Below, one piece after another: positions 1-10,377 of a stretch of DNA of 64,000 nt (its first letter is position 1; each line of letters begins with the position of its first letter). The notes under the pieces were generated by a model. The model ran no database searches. It saw nothing but the letters and a program-made list of their open reading frames with translations, and was not told where the DNA came from. Position numbers and translations under genes: made by a program. Origin of the DNA: Rhizobium sp. SL42 (lineage in GTDB: Bacteria > Pseudomonadota > Alphaproteobacteria > Rhizobiales > Rhizobiaceae); assembly GCF_021729845.1 (NCBI RefSeq), contig NZ_CP063397.1, positions 2,990,001 through 3,054,000 of the forward strand. Direction: 5' to 3'.

Positions 1-372
1 CCGTTGGCATGCACCGGAGGAAGTGGGTGGAAAAATCGGCCACCTGGGCTTTTTCCGTCAGACATTTCGAGACACGCTTTGGGCCCAGGCAATCGACTGG
101 CTCGATCGTGGCCGCTGAATTGCGGCGGCGCACAAGAGTTGCGCACACTATTCACAGTGTGTATCAGACCGACACAATCGAGAGGTCTTGTCAGACGACC
201 GTGTCCGCCGCACATTCGAGACCTGTAATCAACACTTGACCAATATGACATCGCAATCGCCCTTCCCCCCTGGTCAGCCTCACGCAAGTCTCGCTGACTA
301 CCCCGACAGGCGGGGGTATTGCGAACTGTATTGGAAACCTCGGTTTCCTGCGTAGATCATGAGGATCGTGTT
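1..372. other. Intergenic leader region, no supported gene
   Basis: No convincing coding sequence is visible here; forward frames near the left edge lack a ribosome binding site and look like nothing I know. The stretch contains several short inverted repeats: CACACT/AGTGTG (144-149 with 156-161), a C-rich/G-rich pair around 300-316, and GGAAACC/GGTTTCC (333-339 with 342-348). The last two lie directly upstream of the tiny ORF at 373 and could form a structured 5' leader. The left end of the window cuts off any further context. Confidence 0.5.
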
Positions 373-486
373 ATGGCGTATGACTGGAATGGTGCCCTTA
401 CGCGTAGAAGAAACCGCATGCGGTTGATCGCGTTCTCTGTCCTGGGGCTCGCCGTTCTCGCGGCACCGGTGCTGGCATGGGCTTGA
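373..486 (+). CDS. Tiny single-pass membrane protein (37 aa)
   Basis: This short reading frame begins with ATG 9 bp after a GAGG ribosome binding site (361-364) and is followed by a strong hairpin terminator, so it has a complete expression unit of its own. The product has a basic, Arg-rich N-terminal part (TRRRNRMRL) and then one hydrophobic helix (IAFSVLGLAVLAAPVLAWA) up to the C-terminus, which fits a small inner-membrane protein with the positive side in the cytoplasm, or an uncleaved signal-like peptide. I do not recognise a named family. It sits between a structured leader and the convergent gor gene. Function unknown; the claim that it is a real gene rests on the signals around it. Confidence 0.55.
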   Translation: MAYDWNGALTRRRNRMRLIAFSVLGLAVLAAPVLAWA

Positions 487-528
487 AGCCTGCGGGCAAG
501 ACAGACAAAGCTTGAACGGAGTTTCATC

Positions 529-561
529 ACAAAGAGGCGCGGCATTGTCGCGCCTCTTTGT
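529..561 (+). terminator. Hairpin terminator after the tiny ORF
   Basis: Thirteen-base-pair perfect stem (529-541 with 549-561) with a 7-nt loop, followed by CTTTAA. It lies 43 bp after the stop of the tiny ORF and between convergent genes, so it may also act for gor on the other strand. Confidence 0.75.
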
Positions 562-611
562 CTTTAAGATGATTGCGCGCCGCCCTTGGAGCGGCGCAGG
601 TCTTCACCGGA

Positions 612-2000
612 TCAGACCCGCTCACCGTTCTTGATGCGATAGCTCGGGCTATACATCGTCACCAGTTCTTCCGCCGCGGTTGGATGCACGGCCATGGTCC
701 GGTCGAAATCATCCTTGGTGCAACCTGCCTTCAGCGTAATGCCGAGGAGTTGTGCCATTTCGCCTGCGTCATGTCCGAGGATGTGTGCGCCCACGACCTT
801 GCGGTCGGCCGTGTTGACGATCAGCTTCATGATCATCTTTTCAGCCCGACCGGACAGCGTTGCCTTCATCGGACGGAACTGCGCGCGATAGACTTCGATC
901 TCGTCGAAACGTTTCGCCGCCTCGTCTTCCGACATGCCGACAGTCCCGATCTCCGGCTGAGAAAATACAGCCGTCGCAATCATCTCGTGATCCGGCGATG
1001 TCGGATTGTTCCGGTATTCCGTCTCGATGAAACACATCGCCTCGTGGATGGCGACAGGCGTCAATTGCACGCGATCGGTGACATCGCCGAGTGCGAAGAT
1101 GCCGGCGACATTGGTGCGGGAATAAGCGTCCACGACAATCGCACCACGCTCGTTGGTGGCAACGCCGGCCGCTTCAAGCCCGAGGCCCTTGGTGTAGGGA
1201 TCGCGTCCGAGTGCCAGCATGACCTGCTCGACGGCAAGCTTGCCATTGTTCATCGTCTCGACTTCGAGACCGCCATTCTCAGTCTTGGCCACGGACTGGA
1301 TATGGTCATGGCACAGGATCCGTATCCCCTTGGCTTCCATCGCCTCGTGCAGGCCACGGCGCATGTCATGGTCGAAGCGGCTGAGGATTTCGGCACCGCG
1401 ATAGATCAATGTCGTTTCGACACCGAGACCATGGAAGATATTGGCGAATTCCACCGCTATATAACCACCGCCTGCAATCAGGATCGAACGTGGAAGCGTT
1501 TCCAGATGAAAAGCCTCGTTCGAGGTGATGCAGAGTTCGTGGCCCGGCAGGGCCGCATGCGGATTCGCGCCGCCACCGACTGCGATGACGATTTTCTCAG
1601 CGGTGACGACCCTGCCCGTCTTCTTGATCAACACACTGTTGGGCCCGGTAAGTTCGGCCCGCGATTCAATGATTTCGGCCCCGGCATTGTCCAGGCCCTT
1701 GCGGTACAGGCCTTCTAGACGGGCAATCTCGACGTCCTTTGCGGCAATCAGCTTGGTCCAGTCGAAAGTGCTTTTGCCGACTGTCCAGCCAAAGCCGGCA
1801 GCATCCTCGAAATGTTCGTGGAACTGCGAGGCATAGACGAACAGCTTCTTCGGAACGCAACCGCGAATGACGCAGGTGCCGCCGAAACGATATTCTTCAG
1901 CAATAGCAACCTTTTTGCCAAGCGATGCCGCCAGGCGCGCGCTGCGCACCCCCCCGGACCCGCCACCAATCACAAACAGGTCATAGTCGAAACTGGACAT
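612..2000 (-). CDS. gor: Glutathione-disulfide reductase
   Basis: This NADPH- and FAD-dependent cytosolic enzyme reduces glutathione disulfide and keeps the glutathione pool reduced. The 462-aa product has the N-terminal FAD-binding motif VIGGGSGG (about residues 10-17), the redox-active disulfide in GGTCVIRGCVPKK (Cys43 and Cys48), a second nucleotide-binding motif GGGYIAVEF near residue 175, and the C-terminal dimer-interface catalytic motif VHPTAAEE with His near 439. The ATG at 2000 is chosen because AGGAG lies just upstream and the FAD motif then falls at its usual distance from the N-terminus; a 20-residue extension upstream lacks both. The gene follows the DUF2059 gene on the same strand, but a terminator at 2066-2089 separates them, so it probably has its own promoter. 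Confidence 0.96.
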   Translation of the reverse strand: MSSFDYDLFVIGGGSGGVRSARLAASLGKKVAIAEEYRFGGTCVIRGCVPKKLFVYASQFHEHFEDAAGFGWTVGKSTFDWTKLIAAKDVEIARLEGLYRKGLDNAGAEIIESRAELTGPNSVLIKKTGRVVTAEKIVIAVGGGANPHAALPGHELCITSNEAFHLETLPRSILIAGGGYIAVEFANIFHGLGVETTLIYRGAEILSRFDHDMRRGLHEAMEAKGIRILCHDHIQSVAKTENGGLEVETMNNGKLAVEQVMLALGRDPYTKGLGLEAAGVATNERGAIVVDAYSRTNVAGIFALGDVTDRVQLTPVAIHEAMCFIETEYRNNPTSPDHEMIATAVFSQPEIGTVGMSEDEAAKRFDEIEVYRAQFRPMKATLSGRAEKMIMKLIVNTADRKVVGAHILGHDAGEMAQLLGITLKAGCTKDDFDRTMAVHPTAAEELVTMYSPSYRIKNGERV

Positions 2001-2065
2001 TTTCTCTCCTTGCCGCCCCAACGCACGGGACGGACCTGATATAGGGTGGGTAGGCGCCAAAAGAA

Positions 2066-2089
2066 AAGCCCGGACCAGGGTCCGGGCTT
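2066..2089 (-). terminator. Terminator after the rpiA-DUF2059 pair
   Basis: Perfect 11-bp stem (AAGCCCGGACC with GGTCCGGGCTT) with a very short loop. Read on the minus strand it is followed by TTCTTTT, the expected U-rich tail for transcription coming from the DUF2059 gene. Confidence 0.8.
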
Positions 2090-2114
2090 CATCTATTCGC
2101 TGGAAATCAGCAGA

Positions 2115-2666
2115 TTACGGCTTGGGCGCGTCCGTAGCCGGCGCCACCGCAGGCTGCGTCTCGCCAACTTCCTTGAGCAGCGCTTCATTGGCCTGCTTTT
2201 CCAGGTCCCGGGCAATGCCGGACGTCCAGATATCGGCAGCCTTGAGCAATTCGCGTGTGGCGATCGGGCCGTCCTTGAGAAGCTTCTTGCCGGCATCGCT
2301 GCTGTAGAATGCCGTAATTGCCTGCAGTTCTTCGACCGAGAATGCCTTGGCATAGACCAGTGCCGATTCCTGTTCGAGATCAGCGCGGCGCGGCGCAAGT
2401 TTCAGCGCTTCTTCCTCGACCTTGGCGGAAATGATGTCCTGCAGATTGGGGTAAGCGAGAATAAGCTGACCCGTCAGGCGATTCATGACATTCGGCAGGA
2501 TGGCATCAAAGCGGTCGGTCACGCCAAGCGACGCGATCGCCGCACGCGCGGCCTGAATGTGCTCCGGCGCGATATCCTGCGCCTTGGCGGAGATCGCGCC
2601 CAGCATCACGCTGCCGGTAACAACCGCGACCGATGCGAAACGGCTCATACCCGAAAAGCTGATCAT
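2115..2666 (-). CDS. Secreted/periplasmic DUF2059 protein
   Basis: The 183-aa product starts with a signal peptide (hydrophobic stretch SVAVVTGSVMLGAISAKAQD, probable cleavage after AKA at about residue 29), followed by a helical DUF2059-type domain with the typical run VEELQAITAFYSSDAGKKLL. The role of DUF2059 is not established; the protein should act in the periplasm. The C-terminus is Pro/Ala-rich (VAPATDAPKP). AGGAG lies 11 bp before the chosen ATG, and the start is only 18 bp after the rpiA stop, so the two genes are probably co-transcribed and end at the terminator 2066-2089. An internal ATG (MSRFAS) is possible, but it would shorten the signal peptide. Confidence 0.85.
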   Translation of the reverse strand: MISFSGMSRFASVAVVTGSVMLGAISAKAQDIAPEHIQAARAAIASLGVTDRFDAILPNVMNRLTGQLILAYPNLQDIISAKVEEEALKLAPRRADLEQESALVYAKAFSVEELQAITAFYSSDAGKKLLKDGPIATRELLKAADIWTSGIARDLEKQANEALLKEVGETQPAVAPATDAPKP

Positions 2667-2684
2667 GAAATTCAGTGCTCCTGT

Positions 2685-3386
2685 TTAGTTCTTCGGCTCC
2701 ATCACCCGCGCACCCGCCGGACCGGCGATGATGGCGAGAGAGGCCAAGTTGATGAATAGGCCGTGTTCCACGACTCCGGGGATGGCATTGAGCTGGCTAG
2801 CCAATGCGTCTGCATCAGGAATACGGCCAAAAGATGCGTCGAGAATGAGATGTCCGCCGTCGGTCATGAAGACGCCATCGTCGCCTCTCGCCCGCAATGT
2901 CAGCGCACCGGTCAGACCAAGGCGCGATGCGAGCTTTTCGATTGCGACACGTGTCGACACCTGGCCGAACGGATTGATTTCAATCGGCAACGGGTAGCGG
3001 CCAAGTGTGTCAACCACCTTGGTGTCGTCGGCAATCACGATCATCCGGTGCGACGCTGCGGCGACGATCTTTTCGCGCAGCAGTGCACCGCCACCGCCCT
3101 TGATCAAACTCAGTCGATGATCGATTTCGTCAGCACCGTCGATGGTCAGATCAAGCTCCGGCAGTTCATCAAGGGATTTCAGCGGCACGCCCAGTTCGAC
3201 ACAAAGACGTGCGGTCCGCTCGGATGTCGGCACACCCTGAACGTTGAAGCCACCCGCCACCTTTTCCGCAAGCAGGCGAACGAACTCTTCCGCGGTCGAA
3301 CCGGTGCCGATACCAAGGCGCATGCCATCTTCGACGTACTCCAGAGCCGCGGCAGCGGCCTTGATCTTCATTTCGCGGGCGTCCAT
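2685..3386 (-). CDS. rpiA: Ribose-5-phosphate isomerase A
   Basis: RpiA interconverts ribose 5-phosphate and ribulose 5-phosphate in the non-oxidative pentose phosphate pathway. The 233-aa product has the full set of family motifs: the phosphate loop [12 protein letters not shown] near residues 25-36, the active-site Asp segment [10 protein letters not shown] near 80-90, and the Lys/Glu loop [11 protein letters not shown] near 96-106. Length matches the family (about 220-235 aa). It is the first gene of a two-gene unit with the DUF2059 gene downstream and is transcribed divergently from gph, with 150 bp between the two starts. Confidence 0.97.
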   Translation of the reverse strand: MDAREMKIKAAAAALEYVEDGMRLGIGTGSTAEEFVRLLAEKVAGGFNVQGVPTSERTARLCVELGVPLKSLDELPELDLTIDGADEIDHRLSLIKGGGGALLREKIVAAASHRMIVIADDTKVVDTLGRYPLPIEINPFGQVSTRVAIEKLASRLGLTGALTLRARGDDGVFMTDGGHLILDASFGRIPDADALASQLNAIPGVVEHGLFINLASLAIIAGPAGARVMEPKN

Positions 3387-3536
3387 GCGCCAAAAGCTCC
3401 CATCCGTTTCGTCGGATGCTGTTTACACGCCTCCTTTGACAAACGAAAGCCCTCACCATGCCGCCGCCGTTGCCTTTTCGGAGGATTTCCCCTAACGCCG
3501 AACAGACCTTGCCGCCCAAGCGAATGGAGCATCCGC

Positions 3537-4214
3537 GTGACACAAACGACCATCGTCTTCGATCTCGACGGCACACTTGTCGACACCGCACCGGATCTCG
3601 TTGCCAGCCTCAACCACACGATCGCAATCCGAAATCTTGAACCAGTGGGCTACGCAGATCTGACCCATCTCGTCGGCCAGGGCGCGCGTATGATGATCAA
3701 GCGCGCATTCGACCTGCGCGGTGTACTACTCGACGAGGAGGAACTTCCCGCTTTGCTCGACCGCTTCATCGCCCATTACAAGTCCGGCATGCCGGGCGAG
3801 AGCCGTCCTTATCCCGGCCTGGTCGCCGCCCTCGAGCGGCTCGCCGCCGAAGGATTCACGCTGGCGGTCTGCACCAACAAGATGGAGGAGCTCGCGCGAC
3901 CGTTGATCGACAAGCTCGGCCTGACACATCATTTCGCCGTGATCACCGGCGGCGACACGTTTGCCGTCCGCAAGCCGGATGCCGGCCACCTGACGGGCAC
4001 GATAGAAAAAGCAGGCGGCAACCCGGCAAGGGCCCTGATGATCGGCGACAGCATCAACGACATCCTGGCTGCCCACAATGCCGGCATCGCCTCGATTGCC
4101 GTGCCCTTCGGTTATTCCGACACGCCGATCGAAGCGCTCGGCGCAAGCCGGATCATCAGTCACTTCGATGAATTGACGGTAGCTCTCGTTCGCGAACTGG
4201 TGGAAAACGCCTGA
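3537..4214 (+). CDS. gph: Phosphoglycolate phosphatase (HAD family)
   Basis: Gph dephosphorylates 2-phosphoglycolate, which arises from DNA repair and oxygenase side reactions. The 225-aa product carries the HAD signatures: motif I VFDLDGTLVDTAPD at residues 7-20, motif II VCTNK, and motif III/IV KPDAGHL followed by MIGDSINDI. The start is a GTG at 3537, since GGAG sits 7 bp upstream and translation then begins six residues before motif I; no ATG lies close by. It is divergent from rpiA. The exact substrate within the HAD phosphatases is by family resemblance. It converges on the L,D-transpeptidase gene over a shared hairpin. Confidence 0.9.
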   Translation: MTQTTIVFDLDGTLVDTAPDLVASLNHTIAIRNLEPVGYADLTHLVGQGARMMIKRAFDLRGVLLDEEELPALLDRFIAHYKSGMPGESRPYPGLVAALERLAAEGFTLAVCTNKMEELARPLIDKLGLTHHFAVITGGDTFAVRKPDAGHLTGTIEKAGGNPARALMIGDSINDILAAHNAGIASIAVPFGYSDTPIEALGASRIISHFDELTVALVRELVENA

Positions 4215-4242
4215 ACCGATCGCGGCAAGCCCGATGAAAAAT

Positions 4243-4260
4243 GGCGGGCCAAGGCCCGCC
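4243..4260. terminator. Bidirectional hairpin between gph and the L,D-transpeptidase gene
   Basis: GGCGGGCC and GGCCCGCC form an 8-bp GC-only stem in the 82-bp space between two convergent genes. There is an A-run before it (good for the minus strand) but no clear T-run after it. Confidence 0.55.
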
Positions 4261-4296
4261 AGATCAACTTGAATATACCTGCCGCGAAGTCTTCGC

Positions 4297-6156
4297 TTAT
4301 GCGCCCGGCGTGCGGGCATCCGTCGTGGTGACGAAAGCCTTGCCAACCGCTTCATCGCGGCCATAGACATCGTCGAAATACTCGACCACGCCGTCCTTGT
4401 TCGGCCACGCGGTGAAGTAGGAAACGTAGACGGGGATCTTCTGCGGCACCTGCACGGCACGGTTCTGGCCAGACGAGATCTGCTTGCCGATTTCCTCGAC
4501 CGTGGTTCCCATGACGGCAGCGGCCATTACGCGCGGCTCGGCTAGACGCACGCAACCATGGCTCAGCGCCCGCATGTCGCGCTTGAAGAAGCTCTTCGAC
4601 GGCGTGTCATGCATGTAGATGGCATGGTCGTTCGGGAACAGGATCTTCAGTTCGCCAAGCGCATTGTCGCCACCCGGCGGCTGGCGCACATCGACCGAAT
4701 GTGTCGTGTACCAGTCGATCTGGCTGGACGCGACCTTGCGCCCGCCATAGCTGACCTCATAACCCAGCCGGTCGAGATAACTCGGATCTGACCGCAGCTT
4801 CGGCAGCATTTCATTGATGATGATGGACTTCGGCACGCCCCAGTAGGGGTTGAACTCTACCGTCTCGATCTGATCCTGGAAGAAATATGTCTGGTTTGAA
4901 CGCGAACCGACAACGACCCGCATGTTCAGCTGCTCGCGCCCATCATTGATGTAATAGGCAGTATAAGCCGGCTGATTGATGAAGACATAGCGCTGGCCGA
5001 GATCGGCCGGCAGCCAACGGATCTGCTCCATGGCAACGATCAGCTTCTGGATTTTCTCGGCATTGCTGTGGCCCGTCATCGCCCGGACCGTAGCCGGACC
5101 GACAACACCATCAGCCTTCAGGCCTTTTTCCTGCTGGAATGATTCCACCAAAGCGACCAGCTCCGGCGTATATTCCGGCGCGCCCGCATAGGCCGCCAGA
5201 ACGGCCGCATGCTGGGTCTTGAGAGTATCGGAACCGACCTGTTTCAACAGGCCGATGACGTTGGCAAGCTCGGGATTGGTCTGGCCGGGTTTCAGCAATG
5301 TCCCGGGAGCAACCTTGATGACGGGCGCCGATTTGCTGTCTTCCGCGCGCAAGCGCAGAAGTTCATTCCGCAGAGCGGCATATTCGGCATTGCGCGGATC
5401 ACGGTTGCGCAGATATGCGCCAACGTCCGGGCTCAAACGCAGCATGTCCAGAACCGGCGCGAGATTGACACCCTTGCGCTTGAAATCGTGGTAACCGGAG
5501 ATCTTGTTGGGGTCGACGCGACCGCGGGTCGTATCGTTGACGTAGGTCAGAACCTTGGCCGAAAGCGCAAGTTCGAAAGCCATCAACTCCCGCTGGCGCT
5601 TCTCCGGATCCGCCGGATCACCGGTCTCCGCAGGCGTCACGACCGAATAGTCCTCCGGTGAAAGGCCGGCGTCGGCAGCACGAGAAAGCGCATCGATCAT
5701 CTGGCGCGCACGATCCGTCAGCGCGGTATCGGTGACCCAGATCAATGGCTTGTTCGGATTGCCATAGTAGCCTTCAACGACCTTGGCGACGTCATCGGTC
5801 GCGCGTACCGATGCTTCCGTGAGGAATCGGCGCGCACCCAGAACCTGGCCTTCCGGCGCCTGAACTCCTTTTGAGGCAACCGGCAGATTGACCAGGATCG
5901 CGCGCTGGGCTTCAGGCTTGTAGGTATAGTAACGCGGTCCGGAAACCTTCGGCAATGGCTCCGGGTCACCCATTTCCAGGCCACCCTGAGCCTGTTGCTC
6001 AAGAGCCGCCGATGCAGCCTGACGCTTCGTCTGCTTTCCAGGCCCGCCGCGAAGAAGATCGAGAAGAGTCGTCGCCCCGGCCTGTTGAGGAAGACCGCCA
6101 AGGGCAGTGGCCGCGGCCAACAGCGCGGTTACCACGAATTTGCTGTTTCTCGTCAT
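4297..6156 (-). CDS. L,D-transpeptidase, YcbB/LdtD-like, periplasmic
   Basis: This 619-aa protein should cross-link peptidoglycan (3-3 links) or attach proteins to it. It has an N-terminal signal peptide (FVVTALLAAATALGGLPQQAGA), a scaffold region, a peptidoglycan-binding domain (LVESFQQEKGLKADGVVG) and a C-terminal YkuD catalytic domain with the signature LSHGCVRL; the nucleophile is Cys535. Size and domain order match the large YcbB class rather than the small ErfK class. Two ATGs 12 bp apart (6168 and 6156) are possible; 6156 is preferred because GAGAGCGA lies just upstream. The gene faces away from fumC across a 567-bp gap and seems to be a single-gene unit. Confidence 0.9.
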   Translation of the reverse strand: MTRNSKFVVTALLAAATALGGLPQQAGATTLLDLLRGGPGKQTKRQAASAALEQQAQGGLEMGDPEPLPKVSGPRYYTYKPEAQRAILVNLPVASKGVQAPEGQVLGARRFLTEASVRATDDVAKVVEGYYGNPNKPLIWVTDTALTDRARQMIDALSRAADAGLSPEDYSVVTPAETGDPADPEKRQRELMAFELALSAKVLTYVNDTTRGRVDPNKISGYHDFKRKGVNLAPVLDMLRLSPDVGAYLRNRDPRNAEYAALRNELLRLRAEDSKSAPVIKVAPGTLLKPGQTNPELANVIGLLKQVGSDTLKTQHAAVLAAYAGAPEYTPELVALVESFQQEKGLKADGVVGPATVRAMTGHSNAEKIQKLIVAMEQIRWLPADLGQRYVFINQPAYTAYYINDGREQLNMRVVVGSRSNQTYFFQDQIETVEFNPYWGVPKSIIINEMLPKLRSDPSYLDRLGYEVSYGGRKVASSQIDWYTTHSVDVRQPPGGDNALGELKILFPNDHAIYMHDTPSKSFFKRDMRALSHGCVRLAEPRVMAAAVMGTTVEEIGKQISSGQNRAVQVPQKIPVYVSYFTAWPNKDGVVEYFDDVYGRDEAVGKAFVTTTDARTPGA

Positions 6157-6723
6157 TCTCGCTCTCATTTCAGTATCCGAGTCACCGGGACTCGTGGCAT
6201 CGACAGCCTGTTTGCGGATCACTAGCCGATCGGCTTTTGCTTGAAAAGTTGCACCCGGGTTCTTGGATCCGGAAGAGGGTCTCAACTTTGTGTGACTCGG
6301 CTGAACGAAGCACCCGACAGACACAGCAAACTAAATGGAAATATTCGTTAATTTTTGATTGACGACAAATGTGAGCAGAACCGTGGCACAGGCGCGGCAG
6401 GGTGCTGCCATGCACAAATTGTTGTGATCCGTGCCGAATATGACACAACGTCAACTGCTGGGATGCTTCGTGGTCTTGCCGGTCAACATGACCGGAGGAT
6501 ACTGCGGCCAGCAGTCTGGCCGACTGGCGCAATGCGGCGAAAGCCGGCATCTGCAGCGGCACCGGTCGGCGCAACAAAGATTTGCCGTGGCTGGCATCTT
6601 GACTAAAAGCCTCATCTTATTCTTATGCGGTTGCGCTGGCAGATATCGGACCTAGATAATGTGTACCGGCAATTCGACGATCCACTGATGACGCGAAAGC
6701 GGCAGAGCGAAAGCAGGATGACC
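6157..6723. other. Intergenic region between L,D-transpeptidase and fumC
   Basis: This 567-bp gap separates two divergent genes. It holds a candidate promoter for fumC at 6599-6627 and presumably the transpeptidase promoter, with an A/T-rich patch near 6340-6365. I see no RNA gene and no supported small ORF. Confidence 0.5.
6599..6627 (+). promoter_or_regulatory. Candidate sigma-70 promoter of fumC
   Basis: TTGACT (6599-6604), a 17-bp spacer and CTTATG (6622-6627). This resembles alphaproteobacterial housekeeping promoters and would give a leader of roughly 90 nt before fumC. Confidence 0.45.
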
Positions 6724-8112
6724 ATGACCACCCGTACAGAAACCGATACATTCGGCCCGATCAACGTCGCCTCTGACCGCTACTGGGGCGCCCAGGCGGA
6801 GCGCTCGCTCGGCAATTTCAAGATTGGCTGGGAGAAGCAGCCCCTTCCGGTGGTTCGGGCGCTTGGCATTGTCAAACAGGCGGCAGCTCGCGCCAACATG
6901 GCACTGGGAAAACTCGACCCGGCCATCGGCGATGTGATCGTTGAAGCCGCGCAGGAAGTCATCGACGGCAAGCTGAATGAGCATTTCCCGCTTGTCGTCT
7001 GGCAGACGGGCTCCGGTACCCAGTCCAACATGAACGCCAACGAAGTCATTTCCAATCGTGCGATTGAAATGCTCGGCGGCGTCATGGGCTCGAAGAAGCC
7101 GGTTCACCCGAATGACCATGTCAACATGAGCCAGTCGTCGAACGATACTTATCCGACTGCCATGCATATCGCTGCCGCAGAATACGTCATTCACCATCTG
7201 CTTCCGGGCCTCAAGCATCTGCACGAAGCGCTCGATGCCAAGGCCAAGGCCTTTGCCCATATCATCAAGATCGGCCGCACCCATACCCAGGACGCGACCC
7301 CTCTGACGCTTGGCCAGGAGTTCTCCGGCTACGCCGCTCAGGTCGCCTCATCGATCAAGCGTATCGAACTGACCCTACCGGGCCTCTACGAATTGGCCCA
7401 GGGCGGCACGGCGGTCGGCACCGGCCTGAACGCGCCCATCGGCTTTGCCGAGAAAGTGGCGGAGGAAATCGCCAAGATCACCTCGATACCGTTTGTCACC
7501 GCCCCCAACAAGTTCGAGGCGCTTGCCGCGCACGACGCCATGGTCTTTGCGCATGGCGCCATCAATGCCGCCGCCGCCGCCCTGTTCAAGATTGCCAACG
7601 ACATCCGCTTCCTCGGCTCCGGCCCCCGCGCCGGTCTGGGCGAACTTTCGCTACCGGAAAACGAGCCTGGTTCGTCGATCATGCCCGGCAAGGTCAATCC
7701 GACCCAATCCGAGGCCCTTACCCAGGTATGCGCCCATATCTTCGGCAACAACGCCGCGATTGCCTTCGCCGGCAGCCAGGGACATTTCGAACTGAATGTC
7801 TACAATCCGATGATGGCCTACAACTTCCTGCAATCGGTGCAGCTCCTTGGGGATGCTGCCGTCTCCTTCACAGACAATTGCGTCGTCGGTATCGAAGCGC
7901 GCGAAGACAACATTCGCAAGGGCGTCGAGAATTCACTGATGCTGGTGACCGCACTGAACGGTAAGCTCGGTTACGATATATGCGCCAAGATTGCCAAGAC
8001 CGCACACAAGAACGGCACGACCCTGCGTGAGGAAACGGTCGGAGGCGGCTATCTGACCAACGAGGAATTCGACGAGTACGTGCGACCGGAACTGATGATC
8101 GCGCCAAACTGA
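6724..8112 (+). CDS. fumC: Class II fumarate hydratase
   Basis: FumC is the iron-independent fumarase of the TCA cycle, converting fumarate to malate in the cytoplasm. The 462-aa product matches the family length and shows [14 protein letters not shown] near residues 96-110, the substrate-site [27 protein letters not shown], and the superfamily signature [11 protein letters not shown]. The ATG at 6724 is preferred over the one at 6718, since AGGA is then 5 bp upstream instead of abutting the start. A ribbon-helix-helix gene and an unrelated class I fumarase follow on the same strand, so the cell has both an oxygen-stable and an iron-sulfur fumarase at this locus. Confidence 0.97.
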   Translation: MTTRTETDTFGPINVASDRYWGAQAERSLGNFKIGWEKQPLPVVRALGIVKQAAARANMALGKLDPAIGDVIVEAAQEVIDGKLNEHFPLVVWQTGSGTQSNMNANEVISNRAIEMLGGVMGSKKPVHPNDHVNMSQSSNDTYPTAMHIAAAEYVIHHLLPGLKHLHEALDAKAKAFAHIIKIGRTHTQDATPLTLGQEFSGYAAQVASSIKRIELTLPGLYELAQGGTAVGTGLNAPIGFAEKVAEEIAKITSIPFVTAPNKFEALAAHDAMVFAHGAINAAAAALFKIANDIRFLGSGPRAGLGELSLPENEPGSSIMPGKVNPTQSEALTQVCAHIFGNNAAIAFAGSQGHFELNVYNPMMAYNFLQSVQLLGDAAVSFTDNCVVGIEAREDNIRKGVENSLMLVTALNGKLGYDICAKIAKTAHKNGTTLREETVGGGYLTNEEFDEYVRPELMIAPN

Positions 8113-8196
8113 ACAAGTTCAGCGATCGACACAAACCTGTGCATGGCTGCATATGGTGAATTACGCTCTACCTGCACATATGCTAAAGTAGCAAGC

Positions 8197-8457
8197 ATGC
8201 GGGAGGTCGCCAAACAGTCACTGACGGTCTACCTCGATCCGGACGTCGTTGCCCGGATTGAGACGATGATTGGCGCCGGTCGCTTCGCCAATTCAAGCGA
8301 GATCGTGCAGGAAGCACTGGTGCTCTGGCTGACGACATTCAACCAGCACCAATTCGAGCTGGAACTGAAGAGGGCCTATGAAAGCAGCCTGGCCCTTACG
8401 GGGCGTGAAAGCGTCAATGCCGCAACCTTCCTTAGGACGCTGGGCGACTTGGCATAA
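8197..8457 (+). CDS. ParD-like ribbon-helix-helix protein, orphan
   Basis: This 86-aa protein begins with a ribbon-helix-helix fold: a beta strand (QSLTVYLDPDVVARIE) followed by two helices (GRFANSSEIVQEALVLWL), as in ParD-type antitoxins and CopG-like DNA-binding proteins. The rest is a helical tail (LELKRAYESSLALTG) such as antitoxins use to wrap a toxin. No ParE/RelE-like toxin lies next to it: a class I fumarase gene follows 105 bp later. It could be an orphan antitoxin or a small transcriptional regulator. The ATG at 8197 is chosen because the fold begins just after it; the ribosome binding site is weak, and TATGCT at 8179-8184 could be a -10 element. Confidence 0.75.
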   Translation: MREVAKQSLTVYLDPDVVARIETMIGAGRFANSSEIVQEALVLWLTTFNQHQFELELKRAYESSLALTGRESVNAATFLRTLGDLA

Positions 8458-8562
8458 GCTTTTGCTCGCCCCGCGCCTGCCTCTTTAGAATCATTGAAAT
8501 TTAACCCCCATCGCCGTAAACCACCGCCATCTGACAACCTGCCTCTGAAAGGCTCCGGACTG

Positions 8563-10170
<1,608 letters not shown>

Positions 10171-10185
10171 CCCGAAATCACGATC

Positions 10186-10216
10186 AGGCGTGACGTGTGA
10201 CATGCACGTCACGCCT
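10186..10216 (+). terminator. Hairpin after class I fumarase
   Basis: AGGCGTGACGTG and CACGTCACGCCT form a perfect 12-bp stem with a 7-nt loop, 15 bp after the fumarase stop. There is no T-run behind it, so it may stabilise the 3' end instead of stopping transcription by itself. Confidence 0.6.
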
Positions 10217-10223
10217 CAAGAGA

Positions 10224-10235
10224 TGTTTGCAAACA
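10224..10235. promoter_or_regulatory. Perfect 12-bp palindrome upstream of the GGDEF gene
   Basis: TGTTTGCAAACA is a perfect palindrome about 140 bp upstream of the diguanylate cyclase start. It could be an operator for an unidentified dimeric regulator; there is no direct evidence for function. Confidence 0.3.
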
Positions 10236-10330
10236 AAGGCTTGCAACTGCAGGCCGGCGACAGTGCGAATTTGCGTCAAAGATTTATCACTGCAATGTAA
10301 TTAAACATTCTCAAAGTTTTTATCGATAAA

Positions 10331-10368
10331 CAATCTATTGGGACTAGAAGGTCCGACCAATCTATTGG
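10331..10368 (+). repeat. Two direct copies of an 11-bp motif before the GGDEF gene
   Basis: CAATCTATTGG occurs at 10331-10341 and again at 10358-10368, 27 bp start to start, ending 9 bp before the ATG of the diguanylate cyclase gene. The second copy includes part of the ribosome binding site (GGAG). This may be a tandem binding site or a small duplication. Confidence 0.5.
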
Positions 10369-10377
10369 AGTTGGCCG

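Noticed and set aside
4..239. Two overlapping forward reading frames at the left edge (74 and 76 codons)
   Set aside because: No ribosome binding site of use, odd composition, no resemblance to any family, and they overlap each other; they look like chance frames in leader DNA.
573..1718. Long forward frame of 381 codons opposite gor
   Set aside because: It is the antisense frame of a clear gor gene, made open by high-GC codon bias; no start signal.
2763..3536. Long upstream extension of gph (in frame to 2763)
   Set aside because: It runs antisense through rpiA; the HAD domain starts after GTG 3537, which has its own GGAG site.
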